DNA of 64,000 nucleotides, taken from assembly GCF_019598945.1 (NCBI RefSeq), contig NZ_CP080598.1, positions 2,542,001 to 2,606,000 on the forward strand. Direction: 5' to 3'. Position 1 is the stretch's first letter, and each line of letters opens with the position of its first letter. Source of the DNA: Sphaerospermopsis torques-reginae ITEP-024. GTDB taxonomy: Bacteria; Cyanobacteriota; Cyanobacteriia; Cyanobacteriales; Nostocaceae. Below the pieces are notes generated by a model. That model was not told the origin of the DNA and searched no databases. It worked only from the letters and a program-made list of their open reading frames with translations. The translations under genes were made by a program, and so were the position numbers. Below, piece after piece: positions 26,996-37,402 of this stretch.

Positions 26996-29179
26996 TTACA
27001 AATTTTTCACAATTGCGCCAAAGTCAGCTAATACACGGCTATGATTTCGCAATAATCCCAGCAAATTTAACCGATTTCGCTTAATATTGGGGTCTGGGTC
27101 CATGACTAAAACGCTATCTTCTCCATCAAAAAATTTACTCACGGTGGGAGCAATTTTTTCTAGTGCTGCTATTAACAGTTGATAGTTGCGTGTTTGCTGT
27201 GCGGTTTGGGTTTGGGGTACTAATTCTACTAGGGCGTTATAAAATGCTGATTCCGATGATTTTTGGAATAATTCAGGATTTATTAATGTTTTTGGTTCTA
27301 ATTGTTGGAAATCTAAATCACCTTGTGCAGCCAGTCTAGTAGAACGGTTAATGGTTTCATAGATTTTTTCTAATGTACCATCTTTGCGGATTTGTTGTAA
27401 ATAAATTGCGCGATCGCGTACATCCAATAAATCCTGTAATGCGCGTTCTGTGTACTCTGGATCGTTTTCTCCCAATACCGCATTTACCAAGTCATAATCT
27501 ATCTGTTTTTCTTCTTGTAATAAGGTGCGGATACGTTGCAGGAAAAATTCCCGTAATGTGGCGATTAAAGATTTTGCATCTTTATTAAATGTGGTTGCAA
27601 ATTCTGTGGCTATTTGCTCTAATAGCTGGGATAAGTTAAGTTTTAATCCTCCCTTTAAAACTTGTCCATTTATAATTAAATTACTTGCCCAGATAATGTT
27701 AATTAATCCATTAGCAGCCCGACGTAATGCAAAAGGATCAGAAGAACCTGTAGGTATTAAACCTAATCCAAATATGCAAATTAATGTATCTAATCTGTCA
27801 GCCAAAGCTACAACTTGACCTGAAAGAGTAGAAGGTAAAATATCACCTGCTGCTGCTGGTAAATAATGTTCCATAATTGCCCTTGCAACTTCTGCATCTT
27901 CACCACTAGCTAAGGCGTATTTTTGACCCATAATTCCTTGTAATTCTGGGAACTCAAACACCATTTGAGTTACTAAATCTGCTTTGCACAATAAAGCTGC
28001 TCTTTGGATTTTTTGGTGCTGTTCTTCCTCTAAATGCAATTGATTACTGATTTTTTCTGCAATTTTAACAATGCGATCTACCTTGGCGCGGACAGAACCT
28101 AAATCCTCTTGAAATGTGACTGTTTCTAGTTGGGGTAAAAAGCTTTCTAAGGGTTTATCTCTATCAGATTCATAGAAAAATCTACCATCTGCTAACCTAG
28201 CACGAACTACTCTTTCATTACCAACAGCAATGATATCTGATTTTTCGGGGTTTCCGTTAGAAATAGTGATGAAATTTGGTAATAATTCTTGCTGATAACC
28301 ATCTTTAAACACAGGAAAATATCGCTGATGAGTTACCATAACTTCTGTAATTACTTCTGTAGGTAACTCCAAAAACTCTTGTTCAAACTTGCCCACAACT
28401 GCGGATGGATATTCAACAAGATTGATGACTTCTTCTAATAAGTCAGGGTAAAATACTGTAGAGCCACCAGCATCTTTTGCTGCTTTCTTTACTTGTTCAA
28501 CAATGATTTTTTCCCGTTCTTCTGGGGAAACGATCACATAACCAGAACGCAAGGTATTTACATATTCTGTAGCGTGGGAAATGGTGACAGGTTCGGGATG
28601 TAAAACGCGATGGGTTGGAGAAATGCGATCGCTTTTAACTATCTTCTCACCGTTCTGCAATTCTAAGGGTAAAACATCCCCATCTAATAAAGCAACTAAC
28701 CAGCGAATAGGACGGGAAAACCTACCGTCACCACTTCCCCACCGCATCAACCGCTTTCCTTCCAAGTTCCAAACCCACTGGGGTACAAGTTCGGTTAAAA
28801 TCTCCGCTACTGGTCGTCCTGGTGTCTTTTTATTCACAAAGACAAAATCACCTTTATCCGTAGAACGCACTTCTAAACCTGACAGTTCCACACCTTGTTT
28901 TTTAGCGAAACCTTCTGCTGCTTTGGTAGGTTGACCATCTTTAAATGCTGCTTGTGCAGGTGGTCCTTTAATTTCTTCTTCTTTGTCTGGTTGTTGAGAT
29001 GGTAAACCGGTAATGAGAACTGCTAACCGTCGGGGAGTTCCAAAAACCTCCACCGTTTCCGCTTTGAGACTGTTAGTTTCCAGAGTTTGAGGAATACGCG
29101 ATCGCCATTGTGCGATCGCACCACTCAGAAAGCTTGCGGGTAGTTCTTCTGTACCAACTTCTAATAAAAACGCAGTCAT
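26996..29179 (-). CDS. glyS: Glycyl-tRNA synthetase beta subunit
   Basis: 727 residues, the normal size. The N-terminus [15 protein letters not shown] is characteristic, as are [14 protein letters not shown] and the C-terminal anticodon-binding part ending near [15 protein letters not shown]. It joins the alpha subunit (glyQ, not in this window) in the bacterial heterotetramer that charges tRNA-Gly. It lies upstream of murD on the same strand with 91 bp between them. Confidence 0.95.
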   Translation of the reverse strand: MTAFLLEVGTEELPASFLSGAIAQWRSRIPQTLETNSLKAETVEVFGTPRRLAVLITGLPSQQPDKEEEIKGPPAQAAFKDGQPTKAAEGFAKKQGVELSGLEVRSTDKGDFVFVNKKTPGRPVAEILTELVPQWVWNLEGKRLMRWGSGDGRFSRPIRWLVALLDGDVLPLELQNGEKIVKSDRISPTHRVLHPEPVTISHATEYVNTLRSGYVIVSPEEREKIIVEQVKKAAKDAGGSTVFYPDLLEEVINLVEYPSAVVGKFEQEFLELPTEVITEVMVTHQRYFPVFKDGYQQELLPNFITISNGNPEKSDIIAVGNERVVRARLADGRFFYESDRDKPLESFLPQLETVTFQEDLGSVRAKVDRIVKIAEKISNQLHLEEEQHQKIQRAALLCKADLVTQMVFEFPELQGIMGQKYALASGEDAEVARAIMEHYLPAAAGDILPSTLSGQVVALADRLDTLICIFGLGLIPTGSSDPFALRRAANGLINIIWASNLIINGQVLKGGLKLNLSQLLEQIATEFATTFNKDAKSLIATLREFFLQRIRTLLQEEKQIDYDLVNAVLGENDPEYTERALQDLLDVRDRAIYLQQIRKDGTLEKIYETINRSTRLAAQGDLDFQQLEPKTLINPELFQKSSESAFYNALVELVPQTQTAQQTRNYQLLIAALEKIAPTVSKFFDGEDSVLVMDPDPNIKRNRLNLLGLLRNHSRVLADFGAIVKNL

Positions 29180-29508
29180 AAGTTCACTAATGTTGATCAG
29201 TCAATTCCATCAGTTTACCCTGTGATCAGGCTTCCAGATGCGATGGACAACAGATTTGACAAAATTTTTTGACTCTCAAAGTCTACACTCGATCTCATTA
29301 ATAGTAATTCTTAGGTATATCAGAATTTATATACCAATTGAAACTTCTTAAAAATCAATGCTCTAAAGTGTACAAATACACCCTGTTTCTAAATTTTAAC
29401 TATACTTATTTTTTAATTAAACCCTATATGATATAGTAATTTACTACTTACTACGCTTTTATTCTATTAAGGATGCAAATATAAGCTAGAGATATTTCCA
29501 CAAATGTA
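29180..29508. other. Intergenic stretch, nothing recognised
   Basis: AT-rich sequence between glyS and a hypothetical gene. No repeat, hairpin or open frame stands out. Confidence 0.5.
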
Positions 29509-29901
29509 CTAAGAAGGTCGATTAAAGTTAATGTTGATTCCTCCACCTCCTGTGCCAAATTCAAATGTTTCATTTTCTGTATGTATAGCGGATCTGGAAA
29601 TATTAAATCCGTCAATTTTTAAAATCCATAAAAATTTTTCTCCAAAGCTATTGCGATTAAATTCCTTAATTTCTTGATGGTAGCTAGTGCTAAATTTTGG
29701 GTTTTCTCGAGGGCTAGGATCGGATTGAACGGAAATTGATACTAAGCCTACAAAAGCAAAGTTCTGTAAAAAAGGTTTAGATTTAGTAGATAACTTTTTC
29801 TGATAAAACTTTACAAGTACATCTATATTACTGAAATCTATTTTATCTAAAGCATCTATTAAGTTTTCACTATTTTCCTGTTGATTATTTTGTTTATCCA
29901 C
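29509..29901 (-). CDS. Hypothetical protein, 130 residues
   Basis: No family recognised. The N-terminal 50 residues are charged and helical (DALDKIDFSNIDVLVKFYQKK). The rest looks beta-rich, with a glycine run near the end (FGTGGGGININF). There is no signal peptide or membrane segment. A purine-rich stretch before the ATG (AGAAGGGAG) may serve as ribosome binding site. It is isolated in a repeat-rich region. A structural or export role is only a guess; I assign none. Confidence 0.6.
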   Translation of the reverse strand: MDKQNNQQENSENLIDALDKIDFSNIDVLVKFYQKKLSTKSKPFLQNFAFVGLVSISVQSDPSPRENPKFSTSYHQEIKEFNRNSFGEKFLWILKIDGFNISRSAIHTENETFEFGTGGGGININFNRPS

Positions 29902-30254
29902 GATTCTTGACTCCCTTCTTTAACTATCTTAACCTACTCATATAAAATACTCTCTTCCCGGTTTAAAATTACCTATATTCTTCTCTTCTTACTTCGTGTT
30001 CTTCGTGTCTTCATGGTTCATTTAATTGGTATTCTTCTTGTAGTAAGGTAGTAACAGTTTCTTCTCTCAAAGCTGCTTGTGGAGAATTACAAAGAATTTT
30101 AGCATTATTGGATAAGTTATAAATGCAAGCATTCAGCTATCAGGATTTTTGTAGGTTGGGTTAAGCGACAGCGTAACCCAACAAAATTCCGTAAGTTTTG
30201 GGTTTGTAAATGTTGGGTTTCGTTCCTCAACCCAACCTACATGATTTAATTTTT
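29902..30254. other. Intergenic region with repeat hairpin and possible gene remnant
   Basis: Contains the CTTCGTGTTCTTCGTG repeat (29990-30015), which is the source type for the murD insertion. A 90-bp element with inverted ends GTAGGTTGGGTT/AACCCAACCTAC lies at 30151-30240. Between them the minus strand reads about 38 sensible codons ending LLQEEYQLNEP, possibly the tail of a lost gene. Confidence 0.5.
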
Positions 30255-31010
30255 TTAAAGTACAGGAGTTAAAAACAATTTAGCCTCCGCTTCTCTCCTC
30301 CTTCTTAACCCTGCTTCCACCGGACTACCAGGGTTTCTGTATTTAACAAACGTCTCTTCAATTTCATCCCATTGTTTATTTTGCAGAACTCTAGTAATAC
30401 TTTGAAAATTCTTTCCTCCATAAAAACTAGCACCTAAGTTATAACCAAAACTCAATAAAGCACCTTGTTGGTTAACATTCAACTCATTCCATACAGGAAT
30501 TTTTTGCAAAGATGGTAAATATTTTTCCTCCAATTGCATCATTAACAATTCTTCCGCTTCTGCTTTCGTAATTGTTTCACCTAATTTCCACTCACTACCA
30601 TCTTTTTTGCGAGTCGTTCCCCAACCAATAGTAATAGGTTTACCACCAGTTAACGGATCAGGATAAGCATTTAAATATAAACCTTCAAAATCTTTGATCA
30701 GTGCTACTCCTGGAAGTGGAAGTTTCCCAGAAGCACCACCATAAAGACCAGAATTTAACTTTGCCAGAGTCTTATTTAAAGCATTGTTTAAAGCATTTTG
30801 TGTACTTGTTCCCACAATACCATCAGCCTCAATTCCCTGTTGTTCTTGAAACTGTTTTATTGCTAATAAAGTCTTATTCCCAAAATCACCATCTATAGTA
30901 CCAGGATTAAAGTTGAGAATCTTTAATATTTGTTGCAACTGCTCAACTTTTGCCCCTTCAGATCCTAGTTTCAGAATTTCATTAGAATTGAGAATTAATT
31001 CGGTTGTCAT
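30255..31010 (-). CDS. Peptidoglycan-binding domain plus GH24 lysozyme
   Basis: 251 residues. Residues about 15-75 are a PG_binding_1 domain (QQILKILNFNPGTIDGDFG). Residues about 100-248 are a phage-type lysozyme with Glu109 in FEG, Asp118 in AYPD and Thr in GWGTT, the expected Glu/Asp/Thr triad of this group. It should hydrolyse the MurNAc-GlcNAc bond. There is no signal peptide, as in phage endolysins, and no phage genes surround it. It may be a captured endolysin or be exported by another route. Confidence 0.85.
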   Translation of the reverse strand: MTTELILNSNEILKLGSEGAKVEQLQQILKILNFNPGTIDGDFGNKTLLAIKQFQEQQGIEADGIVGTSTQNALNNALNKTLAKLNSGLYGGASGKLPLPGVALIKDFEGLYLNAYPDPLTGGKPITIGWGTTRKKDGSEWKLGETITKAEAEELLMMQLEEKYLPSLQKIPVWNELNVNQQGALLSFGYNLGASFYGGKNFQSITRVLQNKQWDEIEETFVKYRNPGSPVEAGLRRRREAEAKLFLTPVL

Positions 31011-31116
31011 AAAGTTATACTGGGAGATAGTTGGAAAATCAACTTACTATTCCCTCATTATCCCCCAAAGGGTAGATATTTATGGTTACAAAAAGTTAAA
31101 TATTTTTAAAGATTCA

Positions 31117-31656
31117 TTACTGAAAAGAAAACTCTGATTTAACGTTCCACTGTCTGCCGTCATGGAGTAGCAAGGTAAGATGAGAGGCTGTAAATTCAAA
31201 ATATACCTGACGTTCTTTAAAGTCATTCCATGCAGCAGGAAAATGATGTTTTTTTAAATCTCTCCTGGCTACGGTAAGATGAGGGGTAAAAGAGTGATTT
31301 TTCCCATCTTTACCGATGATTCCCAAACTACTTTCTATATCATTCATTAAATCTGATTGTAATTTTAAAATTGCTTGACTTTTTACTACATTTATGTATA
31401 TAACACGAGGAGGAAAAGCCGCAAAACCATCAAGTGTAATGGGTAAGTAATTCTGCTTTTTGGCGAAAGTTTCCATAAAGGTTTCTAAAATTGATATTTC
31501 CTTTTTTTCCCACATAAAAGGAGGCTGTAGAGTGATATGTGGAGGGGAATTTTGAGCGCCCCGACTACCATAATTATTAACAAAATGTTGTTTAATTTCG
31601 TTAGCGTAATCTTGAATATGTTGGGGTGGAAGAATAGCAATAAAAAAACGATTCAT
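31117..31656 (-). CDS. thpR: 2H phosphoesterase, RNA 2',3'-cyclic phosphodiesterase (LigT/ThpR) family
   Basis: 179 residues with the two HxT motifs of the 2H family: PHITLQPPF near residue 40 and HLTVARRDL near residue 130. The start FFIAILPP is typical. Family members hydrolyse or ligate 2',5'/2',3'-cyclic RNA ends in vitro; the physiological role is poorly known. The upstream region is a 206-bp heptamer tract, so its promoter is probably compressed into the 50 bases between. Confidence 0.8.
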   Translation of the reverse strand: MNRFFIAILPPQHIQDYANEIKQHFVNNYGSRGAQNSPPHITLQPPFMWEKKEISILETFMETFAKKQNYLPITLDGFAAFPPRVIYINVVKSQAILKLQSDLMNDIESSLGIIGKDGKNHSFTPHLTVARRDLKKHHFPAAWNDFKERQVYFEFTASHLTLLLHDGRQWNVKSEFSFQ

Positions 31657-31709
31657 AATTTTAGGAGTCAGGAGTCAGCAGTCAGCAGTCAGGAGGAAGT
31701 TAATAACCC

Positions 31710-31915
31710 AATTATCAATTATCAATTATCAATTATCAATTATCAATTATCAATTATCAATTATCAATTATCAATTATCAATTATCAATTATCAATTATC
31801 AATTATCAATTATCAATTATCAATTATCAATTATCAATTATCAATTATCAATTATCAATTATCAATTATCAATTATCAATTATCAATTATCAATTACCAA
31901 TTACCAATTACCAAT
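31710..31915. repeat. STRR tract: about 29 tandem copies of a heptamer (AATTATC)
   Basis: 206 bp of almost perfect heptamers, the last three drifting to AATTACC. The seven-base unit has no stop in one frame, so it gives an apparent INYQLS-repeat reading frame that I do not regard as a gene. It separates thpR from the YciI gene. Confidence 0.95.
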
Positions 31916-31952
31916 ATGATAATTTAAGAAAAATCTAAACTACCTAATTATT

Positions 31953-32219
31953 ATGCCTTGGTTTGTCAAAATTGAAGCAGGTTTAGTGGATAAGCCCACC
32001 TTTGATCAATATGTACCAGCCCATACAGCTTACGTCAAAGCATTGATAGATAAAGGACATAAAGCTAAAACGGGATATTGGGCGCAAAAAGGAGGGGGGA
32101 TGATGTTGTTTGAGGCAACTTCAATGGATGAAGCGCAGTCCATCGTGGCTGCTGATCCCTTAGTAGTCAACGGTTGTGTGAGTTATCAACTTTACGAATG
32201 GAAAATTGTTGTGGAATGA
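31953..32219 (+). CDS. YciI-like (YCII domain) protein
   Basis: 88 residues covering one YCII domain: FVKIEAGLVDKPTFDQYVPAH, with the conserved His in PAHTAYVK and Asp in ADPLVV. The family is related to muconolactone isomerase-like ferredoxin folds, and some act as small hydrolases or dimeric accessory domains. Function here is unknown. It is followed closely by the SRP RNA gene. Confidence 0.83.
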   Translation: MPWFVKIEAGLVDKPTFDQYVPAHTAYVKALIDKGHKAKTGYWAQKGGGMMLFEATSMDEAQSIVAADPLVVNGCVSYQLYEWKIVVE

Positions 32220-32255
32220 TGCACATTTTTAGAAATTTGATGTTATGATGATTTC

Positions 32256-32352
32256 AGACCTGGATCTATGCGATCTCAACGCCCAAACTTTGTCAGGACC
32301 GGAAGGTAGCAGCAATACGGGATGCTTGCGATAGGCGTAGTCTCCGGGTCGC
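32256..32352 (+). ncRNA. ffs: Signal recognition particle RNA, small bacterial type
   Basis: The universally conserved apical region GTCAGGACCGGAAGGTAGCAGC is present at 32292-32313. Outer strands GACCTGGA (32257-32264) and TCCGGGTC (32343-32350) pair, giving a 97-nt hairpin. It binds Ffh for membrane targeting. Ends are placed from the closing stem. Confidence 0.93.
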
Positions 32353-32378
32353 CCTATTTTTAGGAGTGCTTTGCAGCA

Positions 32379-32762
32379 ATGCCTGGTTTTGGAGATATTG
32401 TACAAAAAGCTTTTTACCTGGGTGTAGGCTTGGCTTCTTACGCAGGCGAAAAAGCAGGGGGGAAATTAGCGGAACTGCGATCGCAAGTCCAAAAACTGGC
32501 TGACGAAATGGTGGCCAAGGGCGAAATGAACACAGAAGAAGCTCGTCGTTTCGTAGAAGATATGATGAGACAAGCCCAACAGCACCAAACATCTGGTGAA
32601 ACCACAGAAAAAACAGAAGCTTCTGAACCCCGTCGCATCGAAATAATAGGGGAAGATGAAGAACCGACTGTTAAACAAACTCCCAAAGAAAACGTGGATC
32701 ACCTGCGTCAACAAGTGCTAGACCTGAAAAAACAGTTAGAACAGCTTAAACGCGATCAGTAA
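32379..32762 (+). CDS. Phasin-like coiled-coil protein
   Basis: 127 residues. The N-terminus FGDIVQKAFYLGVGLASYAG is amphipathic, followed by a long helical stretch with LAELRSQVQKLADEMVAKGE and a C-terminal coiled coil (DHLRQQVLDLKKQLEQL). The pattern fits phasin-family or PhaF/PhaI-like cyanobacterial proteins, which coat granules or bind membranes. No polyhydroxyalkanoate synthesis gene is in the window, so the granule role is unproved. Confidence 0.65.
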   Translation: MPGFGDIVQKAFYLGVGLASYAGEKAGGKLAELRSQVQKLADEMVAKGEMNTEEARRFVEDMMRQAQQHQTSGETTEKTEASEPRRIEIIGEDEEPTVKQTPKENVDHLRQQVLDLKKQLEQLKRDQ

Positions 32763-32960
32763 GAACTCAGTAAAAACTAATTTCTACCCTGAACCTCAGC
32801 AGGAGTTGTGATTGAAATGTTTAATTTGGGTTAATTTGGGGAATGACGCTAAAACTAAAACTGGTTGGATGTGCATTTATGACTATATTCCAGTTATGAT
32901 CACACTGACAACCGAGAAACCGGAAGCGTCCTGTTTGTAGCCAGTAAGACAGTTAAGCTT

Positions 32961-33368
32961 ATGGAACCGTGGCAAAAAGACTTAGTTGATATCATCGAAA
33001 CTGTGGCTGATGAAGTCGAAAACTTCTTCCAAGGAATTAATGACATGGTAGATGCTTTTTTTGAGCTAACGGAAGAAATTACCTTCGAGGTACAGAATAA
33101 CATTGCTGCGGAAATTGACCAGTATTTACAGGAATTAGCAGAACCGCTGATGGAAGCATACTGGGAACTGGAAGACGTGGTGACAGATGTAGATCCAGGT
33201 TTTCCATATCAGGTAGAAGCAACTGCTGAACAAAATCCCGCTTGTATAGGTTGCAACAATTATCATGGTCAAGCTTATGGTGGTAATTTGTTAGTTTGTG
33301 CAATGCACCCCCACGGTTGGGATGACGAAAATTGCCCAGACTGGGAAAAGAGCAACAGTGAATTTTAA
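32961..33368 (+). CDS. Conserved cyanobacterial hypothetical protein with Cys-rich tail
   Basis: 135 residues. The first 90 are acidic and helical (DIIETVADEVENFFQGIND). The tail has CIGCNNYHGQ, LLVCAMHPHGW and ENCPDW, four Cys and nearby His that look like a metal or redox site. I know similar small proteins only as uncharacterised. It stands 88 bp before queF on the same strand. Confidence 0.65.
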   Translation: MEPWQKDLVDIIETVADEVENFFQGINDMVDAFFELTEEITFEVQNNIAAEIDQYLQELAEPLMEAYWELEDVVTDVDPGFPYQVEATAEQNPACIGCNNYHGQAYGGNLLVCAMHPHGWDDENCPDWEKSNSEF

Positions 33369-33455
33369 GCGTGAAATTAGGTGTTGTAAATGTTAAATTA
33401 TTATTAGTATTCATGAATCTCTGCATTTTTCTAGAATTTTTTCCCAAATCAGTTT

Positions 33456-33872
33456 ATGAGTAATTCCTTGTCTGAAACAGTAACCACCGCAAAACCAGAA
33501 ATGAAATATGGTGAACGTGAGATTGAAGAAGGAAAACTAATTACATTTCCCAATCCGCGTCCAGGTAGAGAATATAATATTGATATTACTTTACCCGAAT
33601 TTACCTGTAAATGTCCCTTTTCCGGTTATCCTGACTTTGCGACTATTTACATTTCCTACGTACCGGATGAAAAGGTAGTAGAATTGAAAGCTTTAAAACT
33701 GTATATTAACAGTTACCGCGATCGCTATATTTCCCACGAAGAAACAGCAAATCAAATTTTAGATGATGTAGTTGCAGCTTGCGATCCTTTGAAAATGACA
33801 GTAAAAGCTGATTTTACTCCCCGTGGAAATGTGCATACAGTAGTAGAAGTAAAGCATAAAAAACGCAAATAA
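33456..33872 (+). CDS. queF: NADPH-dependent 7-cyano-7-deazaguanine reductase
   Basis: 138 residues, the short single-domain QueF type. The nucleophile is Cys53 in CPFSGYPDF with Asp60 nearby. The QueF substrate motif is ELKALKLYI. It reduces preQ0 to preQ1 in queuosine synthesis in the cytoplasm. No preQ1 riboswitch was recognised in its leader. Confidence 0.95.
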   Translation: MSNSLSETVTTAKPEMKYGEREIEEGKLITFPNPRPGREYNIDITLPEFTCKCPFSGYPDFATIYISYVPDEKVVELKALKLYINSYRDRYISHEETANQILDDVVAACDPLKMTVKADFTPRGNVHTVVEVKHKKRK

Positions 33873-33944
33873 CCAGTTATCTAATAAGTTATGTAGTGAG
33901 GACTTCAGTCCTCATTACATAATGTTTTGGAGATTTTTTTATCA

Positions 33945-34187
33945 CTAACCAGCCATTTTATAAATATTAGGTTCAGGTAAAGATTCACCATCAGCTTCAT
34001 AAGAAATTATTAAAGATTCTAGAGCTTCTTTACCATTAGCAACAGCTTCTTCATAAGTTTCTCCATGAGTGCGCCATTTTTGTCCAGGAAAATCAGGTAA
34101 ACTAACTAAAAAACAATCATCTTCCTCTGACCATTGAATGATCATTTGATATCTTAATTTATCCATTGTCCCATTAATTTTGTTCAT
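33945..34187 (-). CDS. hicB: HicB-family antitoxin
   Basis: 80 residues with the partial RNase H-like HicB fold: IQWSEEDDCFLVSLPDFPG and YEEAVANGKEALESLI. The usual C-terminal DNA-binding domain is absent, as in short HicB forms. It overlaps the hicA gene by 14 bp in the order hicA-hicB, the classical arrangement. Confidence 0.88.
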   Translation of the reverse strand: MNKINGTMDKLRYQMIIQWSEEDDCFLVSLPDFPGQKWRTHGETYEEAVANGKEALESLIISYEADGESLPEPNIYKMAG

Positions 34188-34389
34188 TTTCTTTGGCGTT
34201 AATAATTTCTATTGCTTCTAGAATTTCACTTTCTTGATATGGTTTAGCATCTTTACTATCCTTACCTGATATTGTAATTCTTCCAGGATATAATGGATGA
34301 GTCCAGTTAGTGTGACTTCCTTTACCTGGACGTTCTGTGAAACCTGCTTTTTTGAGCATTTTCTTTAATTCCCTAATTTTCTTAGGCAT
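34174..34389 (-). CDS. hicA: HicA-family mRNA interferase toxin
   Basis: 71 residues, a dsRBD-like fold with the catalytic His26 in GKGSHTNW and the helix KMLKKAGF. Expected to cleave mRNA when free of HicB. The complete motif suggests an active toxin. Confidence 0.88.
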   Translation of the reverse strand: MPKKIRELKKMLKKAGFTERPGKGSHTNWTHPLYPGRITISGKDSKDAKPYQESEILEAIEIINAKENEQN

Positions 34390-34400
34390 AATTAACCTGA

Positions 34401-35102
34401 TTAATTTTTGAGAGACTTCTTACCCATTAACCTATTAATAAATGCCAAAATATGACCAGAAATAGACCTAATAAAACGGTAAGTTTTACGGACTTTATTT
34501 AACAAAGGATAAGGAACTCGTAACCGCAAAGTGTAAAAAATAGGCAAATATATCAAATAATAAGCTCTTTTGAGATCATCCCATTTTGAGCATTTTTCCT
34601 GTTGCAGAAAATCAGAAATATCCACCACCAAACCCCTACCCTCAAACATCATCACATTTTTACCATGTACATCATGGGGGTAAAGTCCGCGAGTGCGAGC
34701 ATAGTCCAAAGCATAATCAATATCTTTAATTACCTTGGGAGGAATACGCAAACCTCGATGTAAACAGTCATAAAGAGTAACACCAAATAATCTTTTCAAA
34801 ACCAACAAACCATCATGAGCATAAAAACACTCAGAAAAAGCAGGATGAGAACCAAGACGCTGGTAGACCTCCAATTCTTCCTCAAACCCAGGCCGACCAG
34901 GTGCGTACATTTTCACCACCACATCAGGATATTCAGGATGAACAACCACCGCTGCATAGTTTCCTGTACCCAACAACTCCCAGGGAGAGGGGATAGCGCG
35001 TACTTCTATCGGGTTGTGGGGATGGACACTTTCAATCACGAAATTGGGAATGAGTTCTTGGTGGATAATAGCAATTAGTGACTGTATTTTTGATTTATCC
35101 AT
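34401..35102 (-). CDS. Protein kinase-like protein
   Basis: 233 residues with a minimal kinase fold. The glycine-rich loop is LLGTGNYAAVVV, the ATP Lys is Lys64 in VVVKMY, the catalytic loop is PHDVHGKNVMM, and the metal Asp is in VDISDF. This resembles small eukaryote-like or RIO/lipopolysaccharide-type kinases rather than Pkn2 kinases. The C-terminus is basic and hydrophobic (about 185-233), possibly membrane-associated. It lies just upstream of hicA on the same strand. Target unknown. Confidence 0.7.
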   Translation of the reverse strand: MDKSKIQSLIAIIHQELIPNFVIESVHPHNPIEVRAIPSPWELLGTGNYAAVVVHPEYPDVVVKMYAPGRPGFEEELEVYQRLGSHPAFSECFYAHDGLLVLKRLFGVTLYDCLHRGLRIPPKVIKDIDYALDYARTRGLYPHDVHGKNVMMFEGRGLVVDISDFLQQEKCSKWDDLKRAYYLIYLPIFYTLRLRVPYPLLNKVRKTYRFIRSISGHILAFINRLMGKKSLKN

Positions 35103-35182
35103 AGGATATACGCACCTTAATTAGCGGTATCATACCTATAAAATACACCACTTAATTGCTATTGTTGCCCAAATTTAAAAAA

Positions 35183-36556
35183 TTATTTTGTAGCTGGTTG
35201 AGTCAGTTGTTCTAAAATTCCCAGAACCTCTCTTTCAAAGGTAACTTGAGCGCGGTTAGTTTTACCACCAATATACAAAACATCACCTTTTTGCAAAGCC
35301 CAAATTTGGGAATGGGAAAAATAACTCATCACCACACCCAACATCAACAAAGCAAAACCACTATAAACAATAGGAATACCCGGATCATATTTAATTTGTA
35401 AACCCGTACTACCTACCACATCAACAACTTTCAAATTTACCCCATTTACAGGAATAGACATTCCTGAACGCACGGTATTAATTAGTTTTCCTTGACCATC
35501 ATATATTAAAACCATGCCTTGTAAATCTTTAGCTAACAGGGAAACCCCTTCACTTAAATCTGGTTTTGTAGGTATCCAAGTACCCCAAAGTCTACCTTTA
35601 CCTTTAGTATCTAACAACGCCATTGGTAATTGGAAAATGGGACTATTATTGAGTTTAACTCTCACGCTGGAAATACCCCAATCAGTTTGATAAAAAACCA
35701 CACCATGATAACGCAAAGGTTTATTCACATAAATCTTTTCATGATCTATTTCTTTACCTTCATTATCCACAACAGATAAATCAGAATAAAATTGATCAAT
35801 ACCTCCTTTTGCAGTATAATCAATCCAAAATCTATTAACTTTTACTGACCAATCTTTTAATACATCTTGAGAAGACCAAGCACCCGCATCAATGATATTT
35901 TTTACCTGGAAAGTATCACCAGAAGCAATCATTTCTTGAGCCATAAAACCCGTCATTGCTCCCCAAATACCCCCCAGTAAAATCATCACAATACCGATAT
36001 GTACAATAATCGGTCCAATGCGTCCGATGATACCTTTGCGAGCATAGAGAATATCATTTTTTTCTGATGATTGAAAGATTTTATAACGGTTTTTTGTTAA
36101 AATTGGAGTGATGGAATTTAAAGCAACATCATTTAATTCTGCACTCAAAGCTAACTTTTTAAACTTCTTCGGATCATCATAATATTGCCATTTTTGGGCA
36201 GCTTTTAAAGCTGGTAACTGACGGGTAAAAGTACAAGCAGTTAAACTCGTACCAAATAACACTAATAAAGCCAAAAACCACCAAGTACGATAAACATGAT
36301 CCAAACCCACAACTTGAATAACTTTCCAAGTCAAAAAACCAAATAAAGCGGGATGTTCAGGGTAATTTGCTTGGTAAAAAGCGGGTGTTTGTCCTTGTTC
36401 AATTACCGTACCACTGATACTAAAAAGGGCAATAATTAATAACAAAATAATTGCTAACCTTAAATCAGTAATAACAGGTAAAATTTCCCGTTTCAAAAAG
36501 CGAACCGGAACAGAAAACAAATTAAATTCTTTGGATGTCGAATTATCTACAGTCAT
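35183..36556 (-). CDS. ccs1: Cytochrome c biogenesis protein Ccs1/ResB
   Basis: 457 residues. Membrane helices lie near residues 30-50, 85-105, 180-200 and 405-425, and a large lumenal domain sits between the third and fourth. ResB family segments include [21 protein letters not shown]. With CcsA it forms the system II haem-handling complex that attaches haem to apocytochromes c at the thylakoid. The ccdA gene lies 105 bp upstream on the same strand, a usual pairing. Confidence 0.9.
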   Translation of the reverse strand: MTVDNSTSKEFNLFSVPVRFLKREILPVITDLRLAIILLLIIALFSISGTVIEQGQTPAFYQANYPEHPALFGFLTWKVIQVVGLDHVYRTWWFLALLVLFGTSLTACTFTRQLPALKAAQKWQYYDDPKKFKKLALSAELNDVALNSITPILTKNRYKIFQSSEKNDILYARKGIIGRIGPIIVHIGIVMILLGGIWGAMTGFMAQEMIASGDTFQVKNIIDAGAWSSQDVLKDWSVKVNRFWIDYTAKGGIDQFYSDLSVVDNEGKEIDHEKIYVNKPLRYHGVVFYQTDWGISSVRVKLNNSPIFQLPMALLDTKGKGRLWGTWIPTKPDLSEGVSLLAKDLQGMVLIYDGQGKLINTVRSGMSIPVNGVNLKVVDVVGSTGLQIKYDPGIPIVYSGFALLMLGVVMSYFSHSQIWALQKGDVLYIGGKTNRAQVTFEREVLGILEQLTQPATK

Positions 36557-36661
36557 GGTTTACAAACGTAATAAATTCCTGGTGAAGATGAGGCAATTTT
36601 TTTGATTTCTGAATTCTTTCTCTCTTCTTTGTGTACTTTGCATACTTTGCGGTTTATCACT

Positions 36662-37402
36662 TTATAAACTACCAAGGGGAAGACGAGAAAGTAAAGAAAA
36701 CACCCCGAAACCCACTAACAAAGCACCGCTAACCGGGTTGATCCAACCAGACCAACGACGCAATTCTAGCAGTTTTTTAATTGTTGCAGTAAACGTACCT
36801 GCTAAAATTAAAGGTGTCACATATCCCGCAGTATAAGCAAGTAGTAAAACTGCACCTAAAAGCAAATCTTGAGTATTAGCAACCCAACCTAATAAACTGG
36901 CTAAAACTGGTGTGCTACACGGGGAAGCAACTAACCCGAATGTTAAACCAATAGAGTAGGAACGAATACCAGGAGGTAAATCATTAGATATCCAATTTGT
37001 TTCACCTAAAGATGGAAATTGTAAAGGTAAGGCTTCTAATAAATTCAACCCCATAATAATAGCGAGAATGCTAACAATAATTGGTAGACCAATTCCTACT
37101 TGACCGTAGACTTTTCCTACCAAACCTGCTATAATTCCTAAACCTGCTAATGTAGTAGCTAATCCTAATGCAAACCAGGTTGATTGTGCAGCAGCTTGTA
37201 ATCTACTTTTTGCTTCATAACCGCCAATATAACCAATAGTAATTGGCAGCATTGATAGCATACACGGTGTTAAACTTGTCAGTAAACCAGCAGCGAAAAT
37301 AATAGCGATACTGATAACGCTAAGGTGAGTGAGTTGGTTAGTAACCAGGGTGTTGGCAAATTGTTCGATTTGATAAATTTGGGTTTGCAGATTCTCCAGC
37401 AT
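36662..37402 (-). CDS. ccdA: Thiol-disulfide transporter CcdA
   Basis: 246 residues, six membrane helices, and the paired redox cysteines in SLTPCMLSMLP and VASPCSTPVLAS. It passes reducing equivalents across the membrane to keep apocytochrome cysteines reduced for system II. Likely co-transcribed with ccs1 downstream. Confidence 0.92.
   Translation of the reverse strand: MLENLQTQIYQIEQFANTLVTNQLTHLSVISIAIIFAAGLLTSLTPCMLSMLPITIGYIGGYEAKSRLQAAAQSTWFALGLATTLAGLGIIAGLVGKVYGQVGIGLPIIVSILAIIMGLNLLEALPLQFPSLGETNWISNDLPPGIRSYSIGLTFGLVASPCSTPVLASLLGWVANTQDLLLGAVLLLAYTAGYVTPLILAGTFTATIKKLLELRRWSGWINPVSGALLVGFGVFSLLSRLPLGSL

Noticed and set aside
31537-31938. Reading frame with INYQLS repeats
   Set aside because: It is only the translation of the AATTATC heptamer tract and overlaps thpR antisense.
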